Program-made: the position numbers and the translations under genes
Source: Membranipora membranacea
Lineage: Eukaryota > Bryozoa > Gymnolaemata > Cheilostomatida > Membraniporidae
DNA: 64,000 bases
Direction of reading: 5' to 3'
Assembly: GCA_914767715.1 (NCBI GenBank)
Contig: OU612065.1
Coordinates: 40,362,001-40,426,000 of the forward strand
In this document: positions 36,701 through 49,500 of the stretch, in pieces
Position numbering within the stretch: position 1 is the stretch's first letter
Layout of the letters: the number at the start of each line of letters is the position of its first letter
Notes under the pieces: generated by a model
Told to the model about the DNA's origin: nothing
What the model saw: the letters and a program-made list of their open reading frames with translations, nothing else
Database searches by the model: none

Positions 36701-39700
36701 CAAACTACAGGCGGATATCAAAGATTTACAATCACAACTCAAACAGTCTGAGGAAATAAGGCAAACCCTCGAGAAAACCATTGATAAGGTCAAGGATGGC
36801 AAGGTGTGTATATCATGGTTATAGCAAAAGTAATGAGACCTTTTGCCAATATTGTAGTTGTTATTTTATCAAAACTTTGTGTGCTCTGCCTTTTTGAACA
36901 ATGCAGTGATTTGAAATTTTGCTGAATGATAATTGATGCAAAATCCAAAGGTTTCTCAACAGAGATAAAAGTCACATAGCAAGAGTTAAACTCTCTACAT
37001 TATTAAGATAGCTACCTCCGGACGATACAGCTGTAACATTTATTTTAGTTCATTTTTAACTGTTAAAATTTGTTATGAATGAAACAAATCATGAAATATC
37101 GGGAAAGTTAGTTACACGAAAATCCAAATTTGACGGTTACACTATTTATAGAATATGTGTGGACATGAAGCAGAGATGGTTAGACTGAGATTAGAGCTTG
37201 ATCACCTGCGGGGTCAGCTGAAGAACGCGAGGACTCGCTCCTCAGGCTGGGTTTGTGATTTACTCAATACGTTGTGTCATATGTAATATACGTTGTGTCA
37301 TATGTAATATACATTGTGTTATATGTAATATACGTTGTGTCATATGTCACACTGTTTATATAGTTAAGTAATTAGTTTGATGAGATTATTGATTCACAGC
37401 TAGTTTATATATAATGACAATGACTGCAAACTTCCATTGATGAATATTGATGACATGCGTTTTTTGTATGCCGGCTATTTGGGAAGTTTAGTGCCAAGGT
37501 GTAAGTTTGATCGAGGCAAGGAGTTGTAGTGTTGTAGAGTTGTAGAGTTGTAGGTCTACAACTCCTTGATCGAGGTAGGAGAGATGAGATATTTTATTAC
37601 ATGTTTACAGGATCATCCTACTCCAGCACATTACAAGGAGACGGCTGTAAGAGATCGCAACTCACAAGGTAACCTTACATCTTATATATCACCATACACA
37701 CTATCTATTATTCTAAGGTCATTGATTATCATATAATTTTCTCTGTTGCTGCCACTTTTAGCAAATTGAATCTGAACATCAATCATCATGTTCATCTGTA
37801 TAGTAATTATTATGATCAATTGAATATAGCGGTTTATTTCATGTCTGATTTATCTGACATAAGATACACTTTACTCAGAGTGATACATTCATAGAGTTCA
37901 GGCACAATCTCAACATTCTCATTTATTGGAGCTGAAATCAGTGACCTTCAGGGTCACCTTAATTACAGTCTGGTAAAAGTTACCACTGATCTAATCGCAG
38001 GTTAGATTACTAAAAGCTTGTCAACTTGGTGCTATTAAAGTTTCAATCTCAACTGTTCTCTAATTTTGGCCTCTACAGGTCTAAAACGTGAGACAGCGAA
38101 GCCTAAAGAATCAGTGAGGACTCGCTGCCTCGATGAGCTGGTCGCAGCAGTTAAACAGCGAGAAGAGAGAATACAGGAGGAGGAGAGAATAGTGAGACAG
38201 GACGTCAGACCTGTCTCAGGCAAACCATTCACTAAATATCAGGTAATCATTATTATAACTGTATATGATATTATTGTCTATGCAGAGAAGCAGTAGTCAC
38301 GGTTTGATCCAGCAGCTAGCTGACCAGAGTATACAAGATGATGTGCGCAACAGTGTTAAAGTGAACTTTCTTCCTAAACGTTGTGAAAGAGAAACATCTA
38401 CACTGATATTGAGAACCAATTTTGCACTGAAACTATCATAAGACAGTCATGGGTGTCATAAAAATATGTACTCAGTTATCGTCTCAGTAATTTTCCTCAG
38501 TGAGTCTACAAACCTTCATAGCATATCACCATGTCAACAATTTAATGGTCTGACTGTCTGCCTCCACCTTGTTCACGATCTCACACTGCTCTTATTTAGG
38601 CTGAGTCTGTTAGTGAGCATGATGAGGATGATGAGGTGGCTGAAGTCAGTGACGCAGTAGGCGGTGAGTCTGAGGGTGGCGGATCTCTGTGGGAGAAACT
38701 AGAGCCTCCTGTAAGGAGAAGTCCTCTAACACTAAACTCTGCTGTTATCATCAAACCAGAGACTAACACCGAAGTCTCCGAGGAGCTACAGACCACAGGC
38801 AGGGAGATCCCAGGTATGTCCCCTCCTCTCGCGGATATGTGTATAGTGTTAGGGACGTACGTGCAGACCAGTGCAGAATCTTCTAGTATGCCATTGATAT
38901 GGATTTCCACCTTCTTTGCATGCAATGATAAAACAACACTTGTTGAATTTTTGAGGCAACAAAGTTTTATCAAAGTTATTTAACGTGTTACATAACCTAA
39001 TGACTGCCCGTGTGAAGCGTAAAAGTGATCAGGCTTAGAACTCATCGGATGTTCTCAGACTTTTGACAATTAGTTAGATTTTTATTGGACCAGAACATTA
39101 TTGCATGTTGATTGTTGGTGAAGGATTCTTTTCATCATTGCATGAAGTTCCTTTCTTAAACAACTACATTCTGATTTTGGTAGCGAAATACATCATAAGC
39201 ATTGCTTTGACCATTCTTTTCTATTTTGTCCGTTTTGATCTCATCAATGTTGTTGCCTAAGCATCTGATTGGCTTACCATTTATGTTGCATCAATCAATT
39301 AACCACAACTCTTACAGCAAACCCAGTAGTTCGTCCGTCTAGTCCTGTCTATGCAGCGTCTATACAATCAACCTCTGATATCGCCGAGGAGAGCTCATTG
39401 TGGGAGAAACTTGAGCTCTATGAACCAAAAAAGAAACCAGAAATAAAGACACCCAAAGTTGATTTGGAGTTTGAAGAAGGGCCAATAGCTCCTAAATATG
39501 CTCCTCGTAAAGCTTTGTCTCCCCCGTTTATGGTCCCAGGTAAACAACTCAGAACAGAAGATAAAACAATGGTGATGTTAGGCACTAATCCACTGATTTA
39601 AATCTATCGAAATAGTGTTTTTGATTCCAACATAACCTTTGATTGCTTTAATCTCACAAAAAATCATTAGCTGAAATATTAAATTCTAAACAATTTCATA

Positions 39701-42700
39701 GCTTAATTTGATCCAACTAATTTTTTCAACCAACTCTATTTGATTCATCGCCGAAACTAGGCAGTACAGTGATATGACAACGACTTTACATTTGATTGGT
39801 GATGTTTTATCATTGATCCTCTATGCAGCTATAGACGTCGGAGGTAGGGACAGCGCTGATGAAGTTTCTGAATTAGAGGATATAGCTGTGATTGACAGCA
39901 GGCCTGTAAGTTCCGCCCCCTTCAGGTCTGTAGCTCCGCCTACAGAATTTGATCAGACATTAGAAGCAGGTATAGAACAGCCTGCTAGGGCGCAGAACTT
40001 ATCATCGCACACATCACAAGCCATGGAGACTAGAGACATCGCTCGACTCAGACAAACCATCGCTGATCTAGAGAAGCGTCTTAAGAGTCGGTGAGATACT
40101 TCTATCATTATATAAATATCTGCCAAAAATACTGTAGCAGCAAAGATGCCATTTCACATCTTGGCTTTCATTAGTTATCCCACATGCATTACTTGACTTG
40201 AAGGGATTGGCATCACGTAACTTCTGAATCAGAAACAACATAGTACATGATGTGGAAGAACTTTCTGACGACTTGTTAGGGAAAGACATCTATAAGTTAT
40301 ATTAGTCAGCATTGAAATTCCTGTTAGGGTATGCTCACCATATTTGATTTTTGATTTTTATTATATTATCTTTTATATCAATTAACATTGAATTAAATAT
40401 ACTGTGCAGGGACACAGAGATCCGCATGCTGAGGAGTACACAGAAGGAGATAGAGAGAGATACTAACCTATCAGGTGATGTGTTTACTATGAAAGCTAAA
40501 CTTAAATCTCTACAGGAGCAAGTGGATAACAGCGACAAGAAGATATCTGCTCTCAGGAATGAGGTAAGACTCGGAATTATCTTCCCTGCTGGCATAAAAC
40601 TATTCATTGGAGTTAAATATTACACTCATAATAGTTGCAAATCTGCTGAATCTATATCCATTAAGACAGCAACCTTTACAATGACATTATATCATAACTG
40701 TTCCAAAACAGAATCCGACCAAACAAGAACAAAAAGAACAAAAACAAGAACCAAACAACCAATCATCAGACACGAAATGTTGAGGGAATGTACTCCAAGT
40801 CATTATTCCCAACCTTGCCAGGTGATATCTCGGGACAAGAATCTGACTAATAGGCAAAAAGAGATTGTGGATCTAAGGCTAGAGCTGAGGAAGCACTCAA
40901 GTCTAGCATTACCTAAGCCTGAGGACCAACCTTCAGTACTTCTCTCCCCAGGATCAAGGCAGCGCCCTATCCAGGTAAGTTCTGTGTTTTGTTTCATCAT
41001 TGTCTGTCTCTCACTGTTTATTAATAGTTATTGGCTTATCACATCCTTGCCGTGTGTTAAGTGTGAACCTTGTTACTTGTAACAGTGTATCCCGATAACT
41101 TTTAACAATAGCAAAAGTCTCTTAGAATTTTTTTTCGAATATATCCATTTTTAAACAGCATTGCTGACATTTCTGGATGTCCATCAATTAGCACAGAAAT
41201 ATCCCGTTGCAGCACACCATCTTGATTGACCAAGCTGTATCAGTTTGGTGGTGCGGGCCCCGCCAACCCAACAAAACAGTTTTGTAACTCGAGCTAACAT
41301 TATCTGAGCACTAACCGTAGGCTATATTTGCGTAGATGTGCACATCACCAGGCAGACAGACGACTATAGAGAGAGACCCTGCAGAGCTCTATAAGACTAT
41401 GGTAGAGAGCAAAGACGCTCATATACAGCAGCTTACTAAACAGCTCGAGGAGAAGGTACGGCTATCTAGTCTGCTATAATCCTGTGTATAATACAGAGAA
41501 TCCTTTCTCAGACTATATTCTGTGATACATCCAGTCCCTCAAAACCTTTCTCAGACTAACAAGAGAGTTTTAGCCTTCAGAAGTATTGTAACCGTACTCT
41601 GAGTGATGAGTTGTAACCAAAAACAAATATGTAACCCATTCATAGATCCCTTAACCGAACAACATTAAGCTTAATTATATGTTTGAGATGATAGAGTATT
41701 AACTATTAACATCTCATCAGAGTGTAATGTATCCCATATACCCATATAACAGATTAATATTCGGGTTTTTCTCTGAGTTGTGAATTTTGCTAATCTAGAA
41801 GTCAGCCATGGCAAAACTAGAGCGAGATCTAACGGATGTCAAAATATCCACTCCTTCACATAGTGACCCTGACGCTGCCAAGTTCAAATATCTCGACGAT
41901 AAATACACAGAAGCTGCAACTAAGTGCTACAACATGAAACTAGAGGTAGGTGCTGATATACACAGGGAAATAACAGTGAAAATCTAAGGCAGGAGTTGTT
42001 CCCTTTGCAATGTAGGGAGGATAACTTCCAGAAGGTATAACTGAAACGCAAATACCTCGTTTGGTAAACTGCAATTGCTTCCTTTAATGCTTAACAGCAA
42101 CACCGTTAGACTTTTGACAATGGCCTGAGTGACAATAGTCACCTGCTTGCGTGAAGAACTAAGATCGCTGCAGTTAGCTCATTTTTTCTGGACAATCTTA
42201 CAATACTGAAAGTCTACGATTTAAAGCTCTTGATGTGTGGCGTGTGTTCTCCGTTGATGACTTGGCAGATATGGTGTGAAACAAAACCCTGCTTATTACT
42301 GTTCAATCAGCATCTGCTTTATTAGTTTAGAGTTCTAATGCTAAGATCTGATGTGTTTCCTCAGTCCTTGTTAATTTTCTTGGCATTCCATTTTTCAGAC
42401 AGATGTAAGTCATGCAGCGCCTTTATCTCCTATTCTTTGTTCCGCTTGCTTTCCTAACCACCATTAACTCAGAGTGGCTTTTGCATGTGCGGTTTGCTTA
42501 TTGCATTATGTGTTGCCTGTCCATATGTCAGAAAATCAGTAAGTTGTAATTCATTCGATGATTCATGTTTAAAATTAAAAGTGTTATCGGGGAGGGTTGA
42601 ATGGATGTGGAATAACAATGCAATTGTCATTTAACTCCAGTGAATTTGTTGATTTTGTCTTCCTTTGGTTTCAATGAATCTAATTATGAAACTTCCCTGT

Positions 42701-45700
42701 TAATCTCAAACAGAAATTTACCTACTTGCTCTCCATTATTCAGCGTGATGACTGGAAGAGGAAATATGAAGAGTTGAATGCAGAACACCAGCAGCCCTCA
42801 ACCAGCCTCCCACCTCAAACACGTAACGGAACTACTGCTGACAAAAAGTGTCCGAACTGTAAACACCTCAAACGAGAAATAAGGCGACTACAAAAAGAGC
42901 TCCATGCTGCCCGTAAAAGACTCGCTCAAAGGGTAAGTAACATGCTGCTCAAATTTCAGCTGAACTCGGTGTCTCTGGTCGTTCAATGTTTAGCTTGCCA
43001 TTCTAATAACGCATTCAAAGATCAGAGATCCTACATTTTGAATACTATGCTGACGGCTGTTGCCGATTTGTTGCTCAAAAACTGGCCCACTCTTCATTGT
43101 TTAGGCAGCCAACCTATCGTATCAGTAGCCTAAATGATAAGGTACGATAATCACCTTGTGTCATTGTAGGTTCTACAAGCTCATTCATCAATGTCGAGAG
43201 AACACGCTATCGATGACCTCTCTGTGACCTCTGAGCAAACGCTGACTCAGTCAGAGGCAGGTGATGATGTCACCAGTATCGACAGCATGCCTGATGATGT
43301 CATCAATTATGTGCTGGACTCGACAGCGGACAGACTACGCAACAATAGCTCACTAACTAACGGAACTGCTACTACCCTTGGGTAAGTTAATGAGAATACA
43401 GGTTTTGTAGCTTCATTCTGTGGTCTGCTATGTTTAAGTTTGAAATCCAAACTCTATGGTTAGTAATGCTAAAAGTAATAATGGTACTGATTTGATTTTT
43501 AAAATTACTCCCAAATATTCTTGTCAAATAGTGCTAATACTGGACACGATTGATGCATTCCCCCGGTATTTTTATGTCTTTGCAAAAACAGAGCAATTTG
43601 ATTGTTTTTCGTCTGCTCGCAGATGGAGAGGAGACAATTCCTTTCCACATCAAAGTAATATAGAATTCAGAATTCATCCCCTCCTTGCTTTAATAAGCAT
43701 TCAGATTGAGATATTATTCTGTTTTCAGTGTCACATCTTATATGATTTCAATCATAATATCAACAGAAAACTGGTTTTTTTTACAGGAGTCGTAGTTTTG
43801 AAAGCCCTGAATCTAGATCTAGATCCCAATCTCCGACAAAAAGTGGTTCCAGATTTCAGAGACCGAGGAAGCAGTTCCGACCTCGATACTACGATGCGAT
43901 CTCAGACTACAACCCTCAGTTCTTCTCTACCAGCGGTAGAATGGAGAAGGAAGTGCCGCTCATGCACGGACAGAGAGTCAAAGTTTTAGGTGAGAATCTG
44001 AAGAAGATACAATTTCCTCAATTGGTACCATAGCAATATTGAATGAAATTCATAACAATTGCTTATTTGGCGCAAACTTTATTACTGACATTATGGCTAT
44101 TATTATGATTGGCTTATAGCGTTTATTCAAGGAGTTAGTTGGTTTAATTTGGTTTAATTTCTTATCTTTGATTGGCCCACAAATTCAACGACGCTACAGC
44201 CGACTACTTGACATACTTCTAACAAGCAGGTTGCCTGAGTTTTAAATGGTTGTTGTTGGGATGTCAAACAATGTACACCCAATGCCAGAATTTTCAGCTA
44301 GATTCAACTGCTGATACTCAGTAGAACACTGTGTATTTGATCACCAACCCATGTGTTCATATCCGTGCTCCCCTATATTTACAGAAGAAGCAGATGACAC
44401 GGGTTACAGTAAAGCAGAAATCAACAATAAAATAGTCCTAGTACCGATGAAATATCTACAGCTAGTAGACTTAGACAAACTCGACAGAGAGCGAGTTATG
44501 AATGAGCGCAAAGCGCAACTCCAACAGCTCTCAAATACCACAGACTTTTCATCTGCTAGTCAGAACCCAACTTATTCTGAAGCTATGTCTATGAGTAGAG
44601 CCTCACTATCACCACAACAAAGAGATGATAACATAAGATCAAGTACTCTGTCCCTGAGTCGCCCTCGAGTCGAGTCTCCTTTGAGGACACAACCCGCGAC
44701 TCAAGTCACAAACAATAGACTCCAAGTCTCTCTGAGTTCAGCTCAGTCTCCAGTATCACCGAGGACAATAACTAAGCAACTGAGAAAGCCGAGAGCTCCG
44801 ACCGGACTTAGAGTGGAGATCGTAGCCAATCAGAAACTTTACATAGAGTGGGCTTATGTTCAACATTTAGATCATGAAATGAAGAGTAATGGCACCATCA
44901 TAACGGGATTCCGGGTGAGTCGACATAGACATCACCCAAATACTTACACAAGGTGTCAATGTTTCGTTCTTTAAAAGGCCCGAAGCTAAATATGCCTGTT
45001 CGGTTTCTTATTTGACGTTATCAGTCATCAATTGTGTATTCTTTTTGGAGTTATCCGCTCTACTGTTATGAATTGCCAGTATCGGTAACCTTGATTGGTA
45101 GCCTACTGGTTATTGTATGTTGAGTACCAGATAACGATGGTTTGTCATTATAACATTCACTCCATCCCTTTCTGCAGGTATTTCTGAATGGCCGCTCAGT
45201 TAGTGATATTCGCTCGCCGTACACCACTGTGTGCTCGATGGAGGTGAGCCCTTCACTACTAGCCGACCTTCACACCGTCAGCGTACAGGCGACAGGGGAG
45301 ACTAATCTCAACTCCTCGCTGACTCACACCACAGTCAGCCCTTATCTGGAGTCACCTAACCTCAGCGCTAGACACACACCCTCCCCTTCTCTAAATAACT
45401 CTGCCAGTCTCAACGGCAGTCCACCGAGGAAACGCCTGGTAAATGTCAAAATCTATTCAGTTATAACTTCTATTATTCAAGTTTATAATTTCGGTTGGCT
45501 ATAAATTGATATAAAGCAAGAGAGAAAAATTGTCTGAGGTAGTGTCACAAGCTGTTCAATCTGAGCGCAGATTTTGGTGGTTTACCAAAACTCCTCTAGG
45601 GGACAAATAATAGAGAAGGTCCATTTATTGAGACCCTCGTCAAAACAAACTGACCTATCTGATAATTGTCGACCCGCCCAACGTTCAAACACTCTAAGAT

Positions 45701-46507
45701 CAATTAGCAGATTGTGATTAATTGGACATTGAAGGAGGAGTATGGGAAATTGAAACATTAAACTCACCATTTCCAATGTTTGATATAGATATTGCCTATT
45801 AGTGATAATTACTCTCAAAATTCTATAAGCTACTGTGGCATGATTTTGCAGTTTATGGCGTATTATGACTACGATCCAGTAAAACAAGGACCTTACAGCA
45901 GAGGATTCAAGAAGACATGTAATGATGAGTTAGCTCTTAAGACAGGAGACTTTGTGGTCGTTCATGGCGACCCTAAAGCCAATGGTTTTTACCTGGCTGA
46001 GGTGAGCGACTCATGTGAAATGACCAGTCAAGAACTGTGTTTTTTTGTCATGTGGCCTGTGTAATGAACCACAGGATGAGAAAATTTTATGTAAGATGTC
46101 TTTGCTTTTCGACATGCAGGCCTGTAGATAGATGATAATAAACTGATTCTGGACTGAAGATTTATGTAACCTTTGGAATATTGACCGTTATGAAAGTGTC
46201 CGAATTCATAAAATTAAATGAGCCCCACATCCTAGCTTTTGTGCAAGTAAGAAGCCATATTGTTCAGGTAAATGCTATGCACATTAGAATTGGGCAAGCT
46301 CTATAAAAAAAATGTCAAAAAATGAATCATCTCACTATATTATTGACTCTGACCTCCCAGCTCACTGACACAGAACAACAATCTCCTTTGTGCCTTTAGG
46401 TAAACGGGAGATCTGGCCATGTACCAGAATCATTTATACGCCAAGTTCCCGCTGAGAATGCCAAACATTATGGATATTATGAGAATGACGCACACTTACC
46501 GAGGTGA
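18897..46507 (+). CDS. Giant coiled-coil RIM-binding-protein-like scaffold, SH3-FN3-SH3 C-terminus, 39 exons
   Basis: Exons: 18897-18908, 19724-19862, 20624-20785, 20932-21050, 21303-21610, 21841-22006, 22223-22342, 22620-22758, 23077-23195, 23601-28631, 28884-29077, 29379-29588, 30147-30390, 30964-31050, 31297-31430, 32362-32503, 32797-32946, 33581-33709, 34314-34472, 34990-35199, 36110-36220, 36645-36803, 37152-37250, 37611-37668, 38079-38242, 38600-38813, 39318-39539, 39829-40090, 40410-40563, 40822-40974, 41336-41455, 41799-41945, 42744-42932, 43170-43381, 43787-43989, 44385-44914, 45178-45438, 45852-46001, 46400-46507. All are GT-AG with continuous phase, 3829 residues. Residues 1 to about 2850 are mostly coiled coil. 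An SH3 (about 3446-3509, YYDAISDYNP), an FN3 (about 3615-3710) and a second SH3 (about 3745-3812, YYDYDP, DELALKTGD, GFYLAEVNGRSGHVP) follow. The last is very like RIMBP SH3 domains (GFYRGEINGRSGLIP). RIMBPs tether RIM and calcium channels at secretory sites; a similar scaffold role is inferred. Classical RIMBPs have three FN3 and three SH3 domains and are usually under 2000 residues. Confidence 0.85.
23601..28631 (+). other. 5031-nt coiled-coil exon of the giant scaffold gene
   Basis: This single uninterrupted exon codes for residues 429-2105 (1677 codons) of the RIMBP-like protein. It is bounded by TTTGCAG and GTAAGT and is in phase 0 at both ends. Its translation is almost entirely Glu/Lys/Gln/Leu-rich heptads with few prolines, that is, a rod. 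The other 38 exons are 12 to 530 nt long, mostly 100-250. Many antisense frames (23957-28265 on the minus strand), rich in Ser and Leu, are mirror images of the heptads and are not genes. Confidence 0.9.
29638..29830 (+). mobile_element. tRNA-derived SINE-like element
   Basis: An A box (TGGCTCAGTAGG, 29645-29656) and a B-box-like stretch (GGTTATAACCC, 29699-29709) are spaced as in a tRNA gene, but no clean tRNA fold forms. A GC-richer body (about 29710-29800) follows within an AT-rich intron of the giant scaffold gene, consistent with a SINE. The boundaries are uncertain. Confidence 0.5.
30403..30472. repeat. Intronic hairpin with TATAT-type microsatellite loop
   Basis: A 16-bp perfect inverted repeat (CATAGAGTTATTATAT, 30403-30418, and its complement, 30457-30472) surrounds a ttata-type microsatellite. 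It starts only 12 bases after the donor of the exon ending at 30390. Confidence 0.75.
33735..33763. repeat. TA dinucleotide microsatellite
   Basis: About 14 TA units lie in an intron of the giant scaffold gene, a short distance after the donor at 33710. It is simple sequence with no further signal. Confidence 0.9.
35342..35604 (-). CDS. Nested small secreted cysteine-rich peptide, C-terminal amidation signal
   Basis: Two exons on the strand opposite to the host gene, inside its 35200-36109 intron: 35604-35515 (30 codons) and 35446-35342 (34 codons plus stop). They are joined in phase 0 by a 68-bp intron with GTAAGT and TTTTGTAG borders. The 64-residue product begins with a strong signal peptide (about residues 1-25; hydrophobic core LFAVFLAIVCIL, small residues before the likely cut). 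The mature part has exactly four cysteines, C31, C35, C47 and C51, giving C-x3-C-x11-C-x3-C, the spacing of a disulfide-linked helical hairpin. Residues 62-64 are GRK, a classic amidation and basic-trimming signal. A TATA-like TATACAAAAG lies about 40 bases upstream (35652-35643). I do not recognise the family. Neuropeptide, antimicrobial and venom-type peptides can all look like this; nothing decides between them. Confidence 0.6.
37269..37348. repeat. 21-bp tandem repeat, about 3.8 copies
   Basis: The unit acgttgtgtcatatgtaata is repeated with few changes, directly after the donor of the exon ending at 37250. It is an intronic minisatellite. Confidence 0.9.
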
Positions 46508-49500
46508 TCCTATCTACCAGAGAATTCTAACTATGCCTATACAGACACTGACCCATACAGACAGCTCTAAGTTGTATTATTGCACCTATAGATTAGAGGA
46601 GTTGTAGCCTCCTTGTCTTGTGTGACAACTTAGCGATCCTTATAACCACATAATCTGATGCTGCTGATGGCTTCACTGTCAGAGGATTCCATTATTTATC
46701 TCCTCCGTCAATTTATAATAATGCCGTCCATTTTTACTATCTTACTTATATATAAGATGTATGAATGTATCATGTAGCCAAACTACTTTGCTCAGAACAA
46801 ATGTGATTCCTTCCATGTACAACAGACTATGCATCGACCTTTTTATAATATATTATGTTTATGCATCGCCAAACGTCACTCTATCCACATACCGCATCAC
46901 AGGGGTCATGAAAGTAATTTATGTGCCCTCTGTTATATATATAAAGTTATAGTTAAAGTTATATATATCCTTACTGCCATGTTACATTGTGTGGTGTATT
47001 TATCTATTTAATCCTCAAACTATAAAATATTATTCTCCGTCCACAATGTTCAATGTCGATATTTATTTTAGATGCAGTTATAATATATTATATTTTCTCT
47101 TATTTTGTCAAACCATCCTCCCTTGGTCCTTTTGTCTTCTGTGTAATTTATTATATTATTCATTGTGATTTTTATTTTCTGTTTTATTTATTTAATGTGA
47201 CACCTAGAGGTGTTTTATCCGATCATAATATTTTATCGTGGAGAGGCTCAAGCTGCCCACATCCTTATTCATAATAGTATTGTGTCCACTTATCCACCAT
47301 ACCCGTCCGTCCGTACTAATCCACCATACCTGTCCGTCCGTCCGTACTATGAGGCCACAAACATGAATCGTAGGCCTAACTAATTGGCTGGAGAATATTT
47401 AATCATTTTCAAAGTATCTATTCACTTTTTGTGACATGACGTCATTTAGAGTAGTAAATAAATTATTATAATGTGAGGTAGAGATGTTATCAGTGTCCAG
47501 TGACGGGTGTTAGGCTGGTCTCTTCCACGAGGCTGACAGGGACACACAATCAGGGCTAGACTTTCACCAAATTCAGAGAGACAAATGAAAAAAGTGTTTG
47601 CGATAAAAAAACAACATTTTTAAGGAATCTTACTTACCATCATAGTACGACATCTTGTTAGCTAGTAGACGGAGGGTACAGCAATCAACACTGTCTGTTA
47701 TTTATGTGATACTACACAATAACATGCCCTGGTTATGGCTTTATTGCTATATTGCTTTATAACTATTGATGGCTATGGTTTCCCGTATCTACCGCTGTAG
47801 GAGTCGTCTGCTCTTAGTACTATTGCACCAGATTCTAAGTAGATATGTAATAACACCAGAGACTATAGATATATCTATAGTCTCTGATAACACATCCGTT
47901 TGCTGAGATTCAACAGACACATGTACTCACTACACACAGTGGCCCATACTTGATATGAAACATAGCACCCAATAATGCCAATAATAAATTAATACAGACA
48001 TAATCACGTTATTTTGCAATCAGTCTCAAATGTCAAACATATCATAGTTCATCTCAGTGTATGAATCGTGACGTATTCAGCTCAATCAAAAATAGAGGTG
48101 AAGCAGTTTTAACAGTTCAAAATATGAAGCCTACAACGTCTGCTATTCTTATAGTTAGTATAGTACTTTGGTATAACCACAGGCTTGTCCTAAATGAACA
48201 ACAAACTGCAATTTTTTCCAGTTCCATTCAATTTTTTGCCACCCAAAACTGCTTTTTCTTTTCCTGTTTGTTTAATCGATGACTCATCAACAGAGAATAA
48301 AGGAAAATGAAATTGCTTGGGAAGCTGGACCAGAAGATAATATACTCTGCTTGTGAATGAGAAGTTTTATCAGACTCGCTGCAAATTCTGAAACTTTATA
48401 CCAAAGAGAAGCAATTTTGTTTTTGACTTTCCTTTCATCTTTCTTCAGAAGCAGCTGAACAAGTCAGTGATGTATACTGCCCTGAGAGCTTATCACATTA
48501 TAAATCTGAGGGGTTTTATAATATGTACAGTTAGAAGAAAACTTTATCAATGATCTGATCTTGAGATAAAACATGCAAACAAGTGAGTCACTTCCTGACG
48601 AGGTTGTTTACCCATTATAATCACTCTACACTCACTCAAACCACCTTCAGTCATTCAGGTGTGAATAATACATACCCTCCAGTGAACTTTAAAATTAACA
48701 AACTTAAATCTTTAAAACTTGTTTGTGAAATAGCCAATATATCTCTGCTCTGTTTGGGCACAAACCTGGTTGGGTAAGGGGAGCAGTTTAGCCAAACTGC
48801 CAGTATGTCCCGTCTATATAATTTATCATTGGCAAAAAAGAACACCACAATGTCCATCTCATGTTAGAGAAAAATCTCAAGCTGTTATAAATTGCTCATA
48901 TCTCAATTAGCCAGCTTAGTTCTCATACACTAATCACCGGTTCTCTAAACTGTCGAAGCCATTGGTTAGGTTCCCTTCTAAGTTTTAAAGTTGAGGAAAA
49001 GTTTATGGTCTGCCACCCACGAAGTGTTTCATTTATTTATTTGGCCATTTAATCAGATGTCTAGCTGATTATCGGGACAGACAGATACCTGGTTATTTGG
49101 GTTTTCTCTGGTCATTTTCACCTCTGCTTAGTAATGTGTAATTGTACACTAAACATATTGAACTGCTTGAAAATGAAAACATGCCGAGTATGAGTACTTG
49201 TAATTGTGAGAGGTTGTCCGATTGCCAAAATATCACGGAATGCATCCTTGTTATACATTCTTAACAAGCTCGACAATTTAATTGGATTTCCAAATTCCTG
49301 TAAGGTTTAAGTCTGCAGCTGTATAGTTTACTTTTGTGCCATGTTCAAATAGCCTTTGAGCAGATAAGGGGTAATTTACTTCACTTATTCAGTGAATTGC
49401 GGAGCTTAGCGGAGCTTAGCGTGCCAAGACAAGCAATCACTGCTTCAGCGTCTAACGCATCTCACACACAGCATCACTTTCCACCTACTATCACTTCAGT

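Noticed and set aside
46761-47274. Hydrophobic small proteins after the scaffold gene
   Set aside because: AT-rich sequence yields Ile/Tyr/Phe-rich frames by chance. The position fits a 3' UTR, and no signal peptide with sensible downstream sequence is seen.
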